Source: Martinezella multihospitum
GTDB lineage: Bacteria; Pseudomonadota; Alphaproteobacteria; Rhizobiales; Rhizobiaceae
Length of the DNA stretch: 64,000 bases
Direction: 5' to 3'
NCBI RefSeq assembly: GCF_900094585.1
Contig: NZ_FMAG01000001.1
Span: 1,316,530-1,380,529 of the forward strand
Shown in pieces: positions 24,233-31,920 of the stretch (the stretch's first letter is position 1; each line of letters begins with the position of its first letter). A program made the position numbers and the translations under genes. The notes beneath the pieces were generated by a model. It was not told where the DNA came from. It made no database searches and saw only the letters and a program-made list of their open reading frames with translations.

Positions 24233-25747
24233 TTATCGATGGCGTCCGGCAAGATCCGCCGCGCCGATGATACCGGCATTGGAGCCGAGGCTTGCGGCGA
24301 CCAGGCGCGGCGCCAGATGCGGAGCCAACCCCTCGAATTGCGCACCGACAGCGTCGAGATAACCTGGCGCCAGACCGATGCCGCCGCCGATGACGATGCG
24401 TTTCGGCGCGAACATCATCTGGATGTCACGGCATAGAAGTGCGACGCGCGCCGCCGACTGCGTGATGATCGCTTCGGCCCAGCCGGCACCTTCGCGCGCC
24501 TTTCGAAAGATCTCAGGGGCCTCGGCCGGATACCCGGCGCGGGCGGCTTCCGCTGCCATCCAGCGGCCCGAAACGACATCCTCCAATGGTGACTGGCCGT
24601 TCGTCGGCCCGCGAAGCAGGCCGAAATGACCGGCAAGCCCGAGCAGTGGTCGTCCATTGACGACCACACCGCCGCCGATGCCGGTCGATATGGTGAGGAA
24701 GACGGTATCCTCGTTGGCGCCGGCGCCGAACCTGTGTTCGCCCCAGGCTGCTGCCTGAGCATCGTTGACGGCGAAAGCCGGTTTGCCAAAGAGCTTGCAG
24801 GCTTGTGCCGCCAGCGGGTAGCCATCCGGAATTGCCAGCGTCGCGGGATTGAGGGCCGACCAGCGTCCGTCGCTTATCAAGCCGGTTGCGGCGATGCCGA
24901 CGCGCTCATATCGACCTGCCCAGGAGTGTGCGTGCTCGGCGATGGCCGCCAGCCAGGCGTCCGGGCCTGCCTGCCGGCTGGTCGCGATGGTCGTCTTGCC
25001 AAGCACCTGCGCTCCCCGGACCAAGGCCGCCAGGGTCTTCGTGCCGCCGATATCGATCGCAAGCGTTGCGTCATCGCGCTCGGAGAAGGCAGCGGAAACA
25101 GCGTCGTCGAACCAGGATGTCACATGCTCGGTGCGCGTGATCGCCGAACCGACGACGACGGCGCAGGCACCGGCCCTTACGGCATCTGCCGCCTGTTCGG
25201 GCGTGCGGATGCGGCCTTCTGCGATCACATGGGGCGTGAGTTCCCGCATGGCGGCAATCAGCTCGATATCCGGCTCGACAGGCTCGGGGCCGCCGACATA
25301 GCCGGACATGGTCGTGCCGACGAAATCGACGCCGGCGTCGAGAGCGCGTTTGGCGTCTCCAACACACGAGCAATCCGCCATCGACAGCAGTCCTCGGGCC
25401 TTGATAGCGGCAATCAGCGCCTCGATGGTTGCCGGTCGGGGCCGGTCGGTCGCATCGAAGGCGATGATATCGGCGCCGGCATCGGCCAGCGCCTCGACAT
25501 CAGCGATAAATGGGGTGATGCGCACCGGGCTGTCATCGAGGTCTCGTTTGACGATACCGATGATCGGTGCGTCAACGGCGGCCCTGACGGCTTCGACATA
25601 GGCGGCCGACTCGATGCGCAAAGCGCGGGCGCCAGCGGCCAGTGCCGCACGCGCAAAGCCGCTGACGAAAATGGCCTCATCCATCGCCCCGCCCGGTACG
25701 GGCTGGCATGAGACGATGAGGCTCAGATTGAGATCTTCCTTGCGCAT
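24233..25747 (-). CDS. Fused NanE-NanK: ManNAc-6-P 2-epimerase and ROK-type ManNAc kinase
   Basis: This 504-residue bifunctional protein carries residues 1-225 as a NanE-type TIM barrel (VSCQPVP near the start, PIIGIVKRDLDDSPVRITP, GADIIAFDAT, DCSC and TTMSGY motifs) that interconverts N-acetylmannosamine-6-P and N-acetylglucosamine-6-P. Residues from about 228 are a ROK kinase with ATP motif LAIDIGGTKT and STGIGGGVV. The Cys-rich zinc motif (CxCGxxGCxE) common in ROK proteins is replaced by a Cys-free stretch (LLRGPTNGQSPLED). Order in the protein is epimerase first, although the kinase acts first. The ATG at 25747 follows AAAAGGGG. It is co-transcribed with a HutC-type regulator upstream and a CUT1 importer downstream. 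No nanA, nagA or nagB is nearby, so the likely input is ManNAc itself. Confidence 0.88.
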   Translation of the reverse strand: MRKEDLNLSLIVSCQPVPGGAMDEAIFVSGFARAALAAGARALRIESAAYVEAVRAAVDAPIIGIVKRDLDDSPVRITPFIADVEALADAGADIIAFDATDRPRPATIEALIAAIKARGLLSMADCSCVGDAKRALDAGVDFVGTTMSGYVGGPEPVEPDIELIAAMRELTPHVIAEGRIRTPEQAADAVRAGACAVVVGSAITRTEHVTSWFDDAVSAAFSERDDATLAIDIGGTKTLAALVRGAQVLGKTTIATSRQAGPDAWLAAIAEHAHSWAGRYERVGIAATGLISDGRWSALNPATLAIPDGYPLAAQACKLFGKPAFAVNDAQAAAWGEHRFGAGANEDTVFLTISTGIGGGVVVNGRPLLGLAGHFGLLRGPTNGQSPLEDVVSGRWMAAEAARAGYPAEAPEIFRKAREGAGWAEAIITQSAARVALLCRDIQMMFAPKRIVIGGGIGLAPGYLDAVGAQFEGLAPHLAPRLVAASLGSNAGIIGAADLAGRHR

Positions 25748-25796
25748 TCGGCACCCCTTTTGGAGCGCAACGATAGAGAATGATCACCAGAAAGCA

Positions 25797-25818
25797 ACCG
25801 GTTTTAAACTGGTATTAT
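25797..25818. promoter_or_regulatory. Operator candidate between the gntR gene and nanE-nanK
   Basis: ACCGGTTTTAAACTGGT (25797-25813) is a 17-base inverted repeat with one arm mismatch. Its right half continues into ACTGGTATTAT (25808-25818), an 11-base string repeated exactly in the gntR promoter at 26612-26622. HutC-family regulators bind GGT/ACC-armed palindromes, so this is a likely site for the neighbouring regulator. Confidence 0.5.
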
Positions 25819-26561
25819 CTCTGCAGCTCGAAGACAAAATCATAGACCTCGCCCTTGTAGCGCGTCTCGCAATATTCGACGATCTCTCCATCGGCGAGAA
25901 AGCACCGCCGCTCGGTCGTCAGGATTGGCGCGCCGGTTTCACAGCGCAGATGCTGCGCATCCTCGGATGTGGCGGCGCGCGCCCGCATGCGCTGGACGGC
26001 ACGCTTTGGGAGGAAGCCGCGTTCCGCCAGTGCTTCATAGAGGGAATCGCCGACCAGCGAAGGTGAGGGGAGGAAGCGCACGGGTACGGCGGCATGTTCG
26101 ACGGCGATCGGCGCGCCATCGGCGGTCCGCACGCGGCGCATCCGTAGGAGCTGCGCATTGGCCGAAATGCCGAGCGCCATCATCTCGGTCGGCGAGGGTC
26201 GGGTTAACTGTTTGGAAATCCAGACGCAACCCGGCTCCATTCCACGAGCGCGCAGGTCTTCGGAGAAACTGGTGAGGGTGGAAAGCGATTTTTCCACGCG
26301 TGAGCCGATCTCACTGCGCGCACCCTGCCGCCGGCTCAACATGCCTTCCTCCTCCAGCATGGCGAGCGCTTTTCGAACCGTCACGCGCGACAGGGAAAGG
26401 GTTTCGGCAAGCGATCGCTCGCCCGGCAATACGGAGCCGGATTTAAAGGCGTGGCTGCGGATGGCGGCTTCGATCGCGCTCTTCAGCTGCTTGTAGAGCG
26501 GCATCCCCTTTGTGTCGGACGCAAGCTCTTTCCTGATCAGCTCGATAATATCAGTTACCAA
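25815..26561 (-). CDS. GntR-family regulator, HutC subfamily
   Basis: This 248-residue protein has an N-terminal winged helix (IRSHAFKSGSVLPGERSLAETLSLSRVTVRKALAMLEEEGMLSRRQGARS) and a C-terminal UTRA effector domain with SFSEDLRARGMEPG and the ERRCFLADGEIVEYCETRYKG end typical of sugar-phosphate sensors. The start is TTG at 26561, supported by GGGAAG eight bases upstream. It lies directly upstream of nanE-nanK and probably senses an amino-sugar phosphate. The operator-like 11-mer occurs both in its own promoter and in front of nanE-nanK. Confidence 0.86.
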   Translation of the reverse strand: MVTDIIELIRKELASDTKGMPLYKQLKSAIEAAIRSHAFKSGSVLPGERSLAETLSLSRVTVRKALAMLEEEGMLSRRQGARSEIGSRVEKSLSTLTSFSEDLRARGMEPGCVWISKQLTRPSPTEMMALGISANAQLLRMRRVRTADGAPIAVEHAAVPVRFLPSPSLVGDSLYEALAERGFLPKRAVQRMRARAATSEDAQHLRCETGAPILTTERRCFLADGEIVEYCETRYKGEVYDFVFELQR

Positions 26562-26611
26562 GGCAGACTTCCCGTTGATGGCACGGCGACGAAAATGTCG
26601 CCCTGTTCACT

Positions 26612-26633
26612 ACTGGTATTATACTGTACAGGT
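26612..26633. promoter_or_regulatory. Operator candidate in the gntR promoter
   Basis: ACTGGTATTATACTG followed by TACAGGT is an imperfect inverted element about 50 bases upstream of the regulator gene. It shares the exact string ACTGGTATTAT with 25808-25818. Autoregulation is inferred from the shared string. Confidence 0.45.
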
Positions 26634-26661
26634 TTTTGCGATCTGTCGAGGCGGGTAAAGG

Positions 26662-26693
26662 GCATACCGGTCCGCTGATGCAGGCCGGTATGC
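26662..26693 (-). terminator. Hairpin downstream of the 26702 gene
   Basis: Perfect 9-base arms GCATACCGG (26662-26670) and CCGGTATGC (26685-26693) enclose a 14-base loop, directly after the stop of the minus-strand gene at 26702. The minus strand then reads CCCTTTACCC, without a true T-run. It probably ends or attenuates that transcript before the gntR promoter. Confidence 0.5.
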
Positions 26694-26701
26694 AGTTCGT
26701 A

Positions 26702-27088
26702 TTAGGAGGCCAGAGCGCGGCGCTCAGTCCGGACTGGCATGGCTTTGCCCGGGACCCGCAAAGGGGCCTTCGCGACGACGGGCGAAATGCGGGCCGTATT
26801 GGCCTTGGTGGCTCCCAGCCAGCGAAGAATCGCGTCGAAGCCGGGCTGGGCAGCCCGCTTGAATTCCGGGCTCATCTCCTCGTCCATGCCGCAGAGCGAG
26901 GCAATTTCCTGGAAATCGACACGTCCTGCCCGAAGGGGAGGGCGCGACTGGAAAACGATCAGGCCGATCATGAAGCCTTTGATATTCTCGAAGCTGCGCG
27001 GCTGAAGCAGCGGCTTGAGCCGCATATCGCAAAAATCCGAAATCTTGCGCTGGAAAACGTCAGAGGCAGAGCTTTTCTTTATGGGCAT
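26702..27088 (-). CDS. Hypothetical protein
   Basis: I do not recognise this 128-residue basic protein. The central part (VDFQEIASLCGMDEEMSPEFKRAAQPGFDAILRWLG) looks like a small helical domain and the C terminus is Arg/Lys/Pro-rich and probably disordered. No signal peptide or membrane segment. The ATG at 27088 is preceded by AAGGAATGAATA, a good ribosome site, and a strong hairpin follows the stop, both supporting a real gene. It stands between a GntR regulator and a short plus-strand gene. Confidence 0.5.
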   Translation of the reverse strand: MPIKKSSASDVFQRKISDFCDMRLKPLLQPRSFENIKGFMIGLIVFQSRPPLRAGRVDFQEIASLCGMDEEMSPEFKRAAQPGFDAILRWLGATKANTARISPVVAKAPLRVPGKAMPVRTERRALAS

Positions 27089-27382
27089 TATTCATTCCTT
27101 GCAGGCGACATCATCCAAAGGTCGGGGTGTGGCCCGCTAAAGCACGCAGGTTAACGAAGCGCAAACAACCGACCGATTGGCCGCTTTCAATTCTACGATA
27201 CGCCGCCATTTGGCAAGCGAAAGATCGATCACGCTTCGGTCAGCGCCGTCTCAGGCGTGAGGTCGCGAAAACAGACTTGATGTCTTGTCGTCGAGCCATC
27301 AAAACCATGAAAAAACTGTAACTTGCCTCCCGTGTCATTGAGAGCGACATTTTCCTTGCGCCGGAATTATGAGGTGAAAGAC

Positions 27383-27559
27383 ATGTCAGTCTTGGAAATA
27401 CTAGTCAGACGCCGGATGCAGGAAGAATATGCCAAGGGTACATCGCCAGAGCGCATCACCCGGCTCCTGCAGGAATTCTTCAATGGGGCAGAGGCCTCCC
27501 AAGCCGATGCACTGCGTTCGGCAGAATATGCTAATGAATTCAAGATTGCAGATGGCTAG
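27383..27559 (+). CDS. Small hypothetical protein
   Basis: This 58-residue protein starts MSVLEILVRRRMQEEYAKG and continues SPERITRLLQEFFNGAEASQ; it looks fully helical and charged. The ATG at 27383 follows GAGGTGAAAG at good spacing, while the frame upstream has no ribosome site. No family is recognised. It is isolated. Confidence 0.5.
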   Translation: MSVLEILVRRRMQEEYAKGTSPERITRLLQEFFNGAEASQADALRSAEYANEFKIADG

Positions 27560-28027
27560 GTTATGACCTTTAAATGAGACAAGGCGTTGTTTTACAGGAA
27601 GTTTTACAGCGTTTTGCTCATTTTTCTTGGCTTTCCGATCTGGCCGACCCGCATCGACGGGCTTCGTTCATCAGGTGAAATGGCTCCGTGTATGGCGGAC
27701 CCGGGCTTCCATAGCACCGATGATCTCGCCAGCCCGCTCCTTTCCGCCATTCAATCCCCTCGGATGCGAATTGAGAGACCGGCGGTCTAAAATCCGACTT
27801 CCGCGGTTCCTCTGAGGCCCGAGAAAATGCAGCTGACGCTCATGGTGCCTGTGACGGCTGCCTTTCCCGTCGAATGATTTGCGTTTCCGGTCCTGCTAGC
27901 GCAGTTCAGCTTTTCAGGGAAATTCTGAATCGTTCTAGCTCTTGGTTTTCACGCAATTCCGGACGGAAGCCGCTGTGCACTTTTCCTTGAATTGCTCCAG
28001 GCTGACCCATGCAAGGCCGGAGTGCAA
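27560..28027. other. Intergenic region with repeat copy 2
   Basis: About 470 bases separate the small gene from the convergent L,D-transpeptidase gene. The right end holds the second RIME-like repeat. A short frame across 27587-27790 has no ribosome site and no protein-like pattern. Nothing else is visible. Confidence 0.5.
27953..27995. repeat. RIME-like intergenic palindromic repeat, copy 2
   Basis: GCAATTCCGGACGGAAG starts at 27953 and its inverse TTTTCCTTGAATTGC ends at 27995. The element matches the copy at 22789-22832 in sequence, orientation and spacing with a few substitutions. It lies about 35 bases past the stop of the minus-strand L,D-transpeptidase gene, a usual position for such elements. 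Confidence 0.75.
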
Positions 28028-28810
28028 TTAGAGCACGACGACCTTTGTTCCCACGCCGACCCGGCCATAGAGATCCATGACATCCGGATTTGCCATGCGG
28101 ATGCAGCCGGACGATACCGCCTTGCCGATCGAGTTCGGCTCATTGGTGCCGTGGATGCGGTAGAGGGTGGAACCGAGATAGAGCGCTCTCGCTCCGAGAG
28201 GATTGTTGAGGCCACCTTCCATGTGGTCAGGCAATTCCGGACGGCGGGCGATCATTTCCTTGGGCGGCGTCCAATCGGGCCACTCCGCCTTGCGGCTGAT
28301 CGTCTCCGTGCCTTTCCAGGAGAAGCCTTGCTTGCCGACACCGATGCCGTATTTGAGGGCAGTTCCGTCGTTGAGCACGAGATAGAGGCGCTTTTCCTTG
28401 GTGGAGATCACGATTGTGCCGGGATCGTAACCGGAAAAGCGCACGACACTGCGCGGGATCGGCGACTGCGCCAGACTGGCCCGCTTGTCGTCCTTGAGGC
28501 CTGGACTGAATTGAGGAGACACCGCATTCCGATCGATCGACGCCTGGCGCCGTGGACGGGGGGCTGGCGGGAAATCGCCGTCCTCATCGTCATAGTCGTT
28601 GTAAGGATCGCCCCGATAGTAATAGCGATCGTCGAGACGCGGATCGTCGCGATAGCGCGGGGGCGCCTCCCGCCAATAGCGCGGAGCAACATAGCCGCCG
28701 TCCAGATCGTCGCCATAATCCGGCAGATACCTCCATTCCTGCGCATGCGCGGCGGAGCCTGCCATCAGTAAAGCCAGAGCGGGCACAAGAACAAATTTTT
28801 TAGTCTTCAC
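28028..28810 (-). CDS. L,D-transpeptidase (YkuD/ErfK family)
   Basis: This 260-residue secreted protein has a signal peptide from the GTG start at 28810 (VKTKKFVLVPALALLMAGSAAHA), then a Pro/Arg/Asp-rich linker of about 90 residues, then a YkuD catalytic domain. The active-site pattern is complete: IHGTNEPNSIG, then SSGCIRM with the catalytic Cys, followed by VGVGTKVVVL. Such enzymes make 3-3 peptidoglycan cross-links or attach outer-membrane proteins to peptidoglycan. The frame extends further upstream, but only the GTG gives a signal peptide at the N terminus; GGGAAG lies upstream. Appears monocistronic. Confidence 0.88.
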   Translation of the reverse strand: MKTKKFVLVPALALLMAGSAAHAQEWRYLPDYGDDLDGGYVAPRYWREAPPRYRDDPRLDDRYYYRGDPYNDYDDEDGDFPPAPRPRRQASIDRNAVSPQFSPGLKDDKRASLAQSPIPRSVVRFSGYDPGTIVISTKEKRLYLVLNDGTALKYGIGVGKQGFSWKGTETISRKAEWPDWTPPKEMIARRPELPDHMEGGLNNPLGARALYLGSTLYRIHGTNEPNSIGKAVSSGCIRMANPDVMDLYGRVGVGTKVVVL

Positions 28811-29142
28811 GTGATAACCATACTTCCCGAAGAATGCATCGGATTGCGCCCCGCCTCGACGGGGCATGCGTGCTGCAGACAATTCCGGAAACGGCGGGCG
28901 TAATTGTGGCAGCGGCGATTGAAAGTCGTGATTTTCCGACCTGTTTTTGAGGTCCTGGTAGAAATACGCAAAGCGGCGGCCACACGCAGCGTTTCTGTCA
29001 TCGGCCGGAGAATATCCTCGTCACCGCGTCTACCGAAGACGGCCTGACCGGCTGCTGAGCAGGACACTATTCGTTGGACTAGCCTCCTCGAACAGTTTGC
29101 CGAACCCACCTGGCACTCGCCGGATGAAACGGCATCGGATGA
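28811..29142. other. Intergenic region, nothing recognised
   Basis: These 332 bases lie between the L,D-transpeptidase start and the stop of the polysaccharide lyase gene, both on the minus strand. The transpeptidase promoter should be here. I see no repeat, RNA gene or convincing frame. Confidence 0.4.
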
Positions 29143-30048
29143 TTACTTGGCGGATACCGCTAGTTTCGACCAAGCGGGATCACTGGAAGGGTCCGTCGAC
29201 CAGAACTGGATATCCGCGAAGTCAATTGATTGCACGACATCCGGCAAGGTGTCCCTATAGATCCCGAAGCGCGGTTGAACATCGATGAATGGGCGGCCGT
29301 CCTGATGTCGCATACCGTGATCGAGAAAGCCGAGGCGCCCCGTGTAGGAGGAGTCGCAGGCGCGCCCGTTGAGATAGACCTGTATGGAGCTTGCACCGTC
29401 CTGCAGGCTCGGCTTCAGCATCACATTCACATCATTCCAGTCACCCAGATTGAGATGCCAGGGACCACAGATTATCTTGGACTGACCGGCGTTGCAGTCG
29501 GCGCTTCCCCGCACCTTGGCAACGAAGTTCGCCCCTGTTTCCGATGGTATGGTCTCGATTTTGAACAATGGATTTGCTGCTTGGCAGGTTCCGAGAGGCT
29601 TCGTCTCTTCCGTTGGAATATTTTGCTTTACCTGATGAATGACGGTGCGATTGCCGAGCCCGCGCCAAGGGGCTTCGAGCCGGAAGGCAAAATGGTACCA
29701 TGTCGGCTCATCGAATTTGATAACCTCTTTCTTGATTTGGATTTCCACCCGTTCGGTCGGCGCATCGCCGACACTCTGGTCGGGCGCATCACCCGGATGC
29801 ACCGAGATACGCAATATCGGCCTGGAAGGGGATGAAAGATCGCAAACGATACGCGATCTCCATGAGGCAGGGTCCAGCCTGCTGCTGATCCGCCAGAGCT
29901 TCGACGGATGCTCGCCGTCGACGGCGCATAGGTCGGCAAAGCTGCCCGACAGCGGAGCCGCTGCTTCCTGTGCCATCGCGTGCGATCCGTTCAAAGCAAC
30001 CAGGCATGATAAAACGAAGGCAAGCTGTGGCGTTCTCGAGGTCATCAT
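29143..30048 (-). CDS. Secreted polysaccharide lyase-like protein (heparin lyase I fold)
   Basis: This 301-residue protein has a signal peptide starting at the double ATG near 30048 (MMTSRTPQLAFVLSCLVALNGSHAMAQ). The mature part has the beta-jelly-roll layout of the heparin lyase I / glucuronan lyase-like Pfam family: LRISVHPGD, the ERVEIQIKKE strand, EPTWYHFAFRLEAPW, VIHQVKQN, a middle WHLNLGDWNDVNVMLKPS, and a C-terminal FGIYRDTLPD. Predicted role: periplasmic or secreted cleavage of an acidic polysaccharide, possibly the cell's own exopolysaccharide. No exopolysaccharide genes are adjacent. A TTG at 30066 could add six residues. Confidence 0.75.
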   Translation of the reverse strand: MMTSRTPQLAFVLSCLVALNGSHAMAQEAAAPLSGSFADLCAVDGEHPSKLWRISSRLDPASWRSRIVCDLSSPSRPILRISVHPGDAPDQSVGDAPTERVEIQIKKEVIKFDEPTWYHFAFRLEAPWRGLGNRTVIHQVKQNIPTEETKPLGTCQAANPLFKIETIPSETGANFVAKVRGSADCNAGQSKIICGPWHLNLGDWNDVNVMLKPSLQDGASSIQVYLNGRACDSSYTGRLGFLDHGMRHQDGRPFIDVQPRFGIYRDTLPDVVQSIDFADIQFWSTDPSSDPAWSKLAVSAK

Positions 30049-30226
30049 CGTCGGTCTTTTCCGCAAGACAGGACAGGGTCTGAGAAGTAGCGGCTCCAGC
30101 CGGCTTTCTTGACCAACGATATTGGTTGCAAAGCCTCAATTCATTTCTATCGGCCGAAAATTGCGGGTCAAGAGTGTTTCGATCGGCAATGTTACGCCGG
30201 GCACTGCCGGGATGGATGGACGCTAG

Positions 30227-31804
30227 TCAATCATCCCGTTTGCCATCGGCGGATAGTTCCCAACCTTCTTCGTCGATACGCCGAATATGGAGCCTGTCAC
30301 CGTTGAACGACAGGACGTATTTGATCCGCGTGCCGTATCCGATATCCTGTGCGTCGATTACGAATGTCTGCCCGTCCGACCATGTCCCTTTGGTGGCCGG
30401 GATATGGCCTGGATAGGCGCCCGAGAGCGCGGGCGGACCTTTGCGATAAAGTCCGTCAAGTCCGATGGGTACGTCTTCCCGGAATGAAGAGCCGACCGGA
30501 TAACGCAAATACTGTTCATATTCGACATGCGGACGAGGACCGGCCAACGATAGGGTAAGTGTTCTTAACTCCAGGTCGTTGTCCGGAAATTTGTAGGTCT
30601 TTCCAGAAATGGCGGACGCAATCTCAGGTGTCGGGCCAACGGCTGTCGGCTTCTCGACTGCGCCATCTTTGATCGCATTTGCAAGCTGTTCGGCCGCGTT
30701 CGGGTTGGGAGGAAGCGCCGACTCGGACTTGACCGCCGAAGAAACACGGTCTGCCAGACTGCGGAGCGGAACATATTTTCTGGCGGTGGTCACCACCACA
30801 ATATCCAGATCGGGAAACACCGCTATATTCTGACCATCCTTGCCATTCGCGATGTAAACGTGCCGTTCGGGCAATATCCAGAAAAAGTTCGAGTAACTCA
30901 GGCTGGGATCGTATGACGCATGCGCGTTCACGATCCTGTGGTTCAAAACATCCGCCCAGCCGGATGGAAGAAGTTGCCTTCCCTCCCATTCGCCATGGTG
31001 CAAATACAGATAGCCGAATTTTGCCATGTCGCGCGGCAGCAAGAAGAGCATCCCGTCTCCGGTTGTCAGTCCTTGCGGATCGCGATCCCAATGCCAATCG
31101 GCAATGCCTAACGGAGCAAAAAGCTTTTCTCGCGCGTAATCCTCGAGAGGCTTGCCGGTAAGCCGGGTGATGATCGCGGAAACGAGATCCGGGTTGCCAT
31201 TGCTATAGTTGAAAACCTCTCCCGGCAGATGCGCCATGGGGCGATCAAGAATGAATTGGGTTAAATTCGAAGCTCGGTACATGTCCTGCAGTGTTTGCTG
31301 CGTACCGTCTTCAAACCCTTGATCCCAATCGAACCCGGAGGTCATGTCCAGAAGGTTTTGAATCGTGATTGCCTTCTTTCTTTCATCGAGATTCGCGATG
31401 CGGCGGTCGGCGAAAAAATCGAACACGGGGTGATCGAGACGGTCGAGCAGGCCGTCCTTGTAGACCATGCCGAGAAGTGTGCCGGTAACCGCCTTTGTTG
31501 CAGAGAATATCTCGTGCGGAATATCGCCGGTGTAAGGGGCGTAGTGGGCCTCCGTGACAATTCGCCCATGACGCACGACGAGGAGGCTGTCAAAGCTGTG
31601 GCTTCCGCCATAGGCGACAAGCTTGGCGAGTGCGGCGGAATCCATGCCCTGTTCTTCCGGCGTGGAGGTCAGCCATTCTTTGGTTGGCCACACTGAGTTG
31701 TCCGTATCCTGCGCCTGGGCAGGCCCGAGGTAAGCGGACGCAACCAGAGCGCATAGGCTCAACATCGCACTCAAGGTGAAACGGTCTTTGATCGGCACGT
31801 TCAT
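30227..31804 (-). CDS. Secreted serine hydrolase of the class C beta-lactamase family
   Basis: This 525-residue protein has a signal peptide (SAMLSLCALVASAYLGPAQAQ) and a beta-lactamase/transpeptidase-like domain to about residue 370. The nucleophile motif SATK is in IFSATKAVTG, the Tyr motif YSN in EVFNYSNGNPDLVS. A further domain of about 140 residues follows (from AISGKTYKFPDNDLEL), of the beta-rich kind that often trails these hydrolases. Substrate unknown; members include esterases and D-aminopeptidases. The ATG at 31804 has AGGAG seven bases upstream. It follows a membrane-linked AraC gene, and four direct repeats lie immediately upstream, so control by that AraC protein is likely. Confidence 0.88.
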   Translation of the reverse strand: MNVPIKDRFTLSAMLSLCALVASAYLGPAQAQDTDNSVWPTKEWLTSTPEEQGMDSAALAKLVAYGGSHSFDSLLVVRHGRIVTEAHYAPYTGDIPHEIFSATKAVTGTLLGMVYKDGLLDRLDHPVFDFFADRRIANLDERKKAITIQNLLDMTSGFDWDQGFEDGTQQTLQDMYRASNLTQFILDRPMAHLPGEVFNYSNGNPDLVSAIITRLTGKPLEDYAREKLFAPLGIADWHWDRDPQGLTTGDGMLFLLPRDMAKFGYLYLHHGEWEGRQLLPSGWADVLNHRIVNAHASYDPSLSYSNFFWILPERHVYIANGKDGQNIAVFPDLDIVVVTTARKYVPLRSLADRVSSAVKSESALPPNPNAAEQLANAIKDGAVEKPTAVGPTPEIASAISGKTYKFPDNDLELRTLTLSLAGPRPHVEYEQYLRYPVGSSFREDVPIGLDGLYRKGPPALSGAYPGHIPATKGTWSDGQTFVIDAQDIGYGTRIKYVLSFNGDRLHIRRIDEEGWELSADGKRDD

Positions 31805-31851
31805 GGCGGTCTCCTATTTGCGGAGACTATGCCGCGCAGAACCCACGTATT

Positions 31852-31920
31852 CTCGCCGAAAATTGGAAAACGACTTGCCGATTTCTCATCGCGGCTTGCC
31901 GATTGTAAAATTCCTTGCCG
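31852..31920. promoter_or_regulatory. Direct-repeat array, AraC operator candidate
   Basis: Minus-strand half-sites of the form TCGGCAAG recur in one orientation. Plus-strand forms are CTCGCCGAAA (31852), CTTGCCGATT (31874), CTTGCCGATT (31895) and CTTGCCG (31914). Spacings are 22, 21 and 19 bases, about two helical turns, as expected for AraC-family sites. The array starts about 50 bases upstream of the serine hydrolase gene and runs into the 3' end of the AraC gene. Confidence 0.6.

Noticed and set aside
27587..27790. Plus-strand frame in the intergenic region
   Set aside because: No ribosome site and no recognisable composition or homology.
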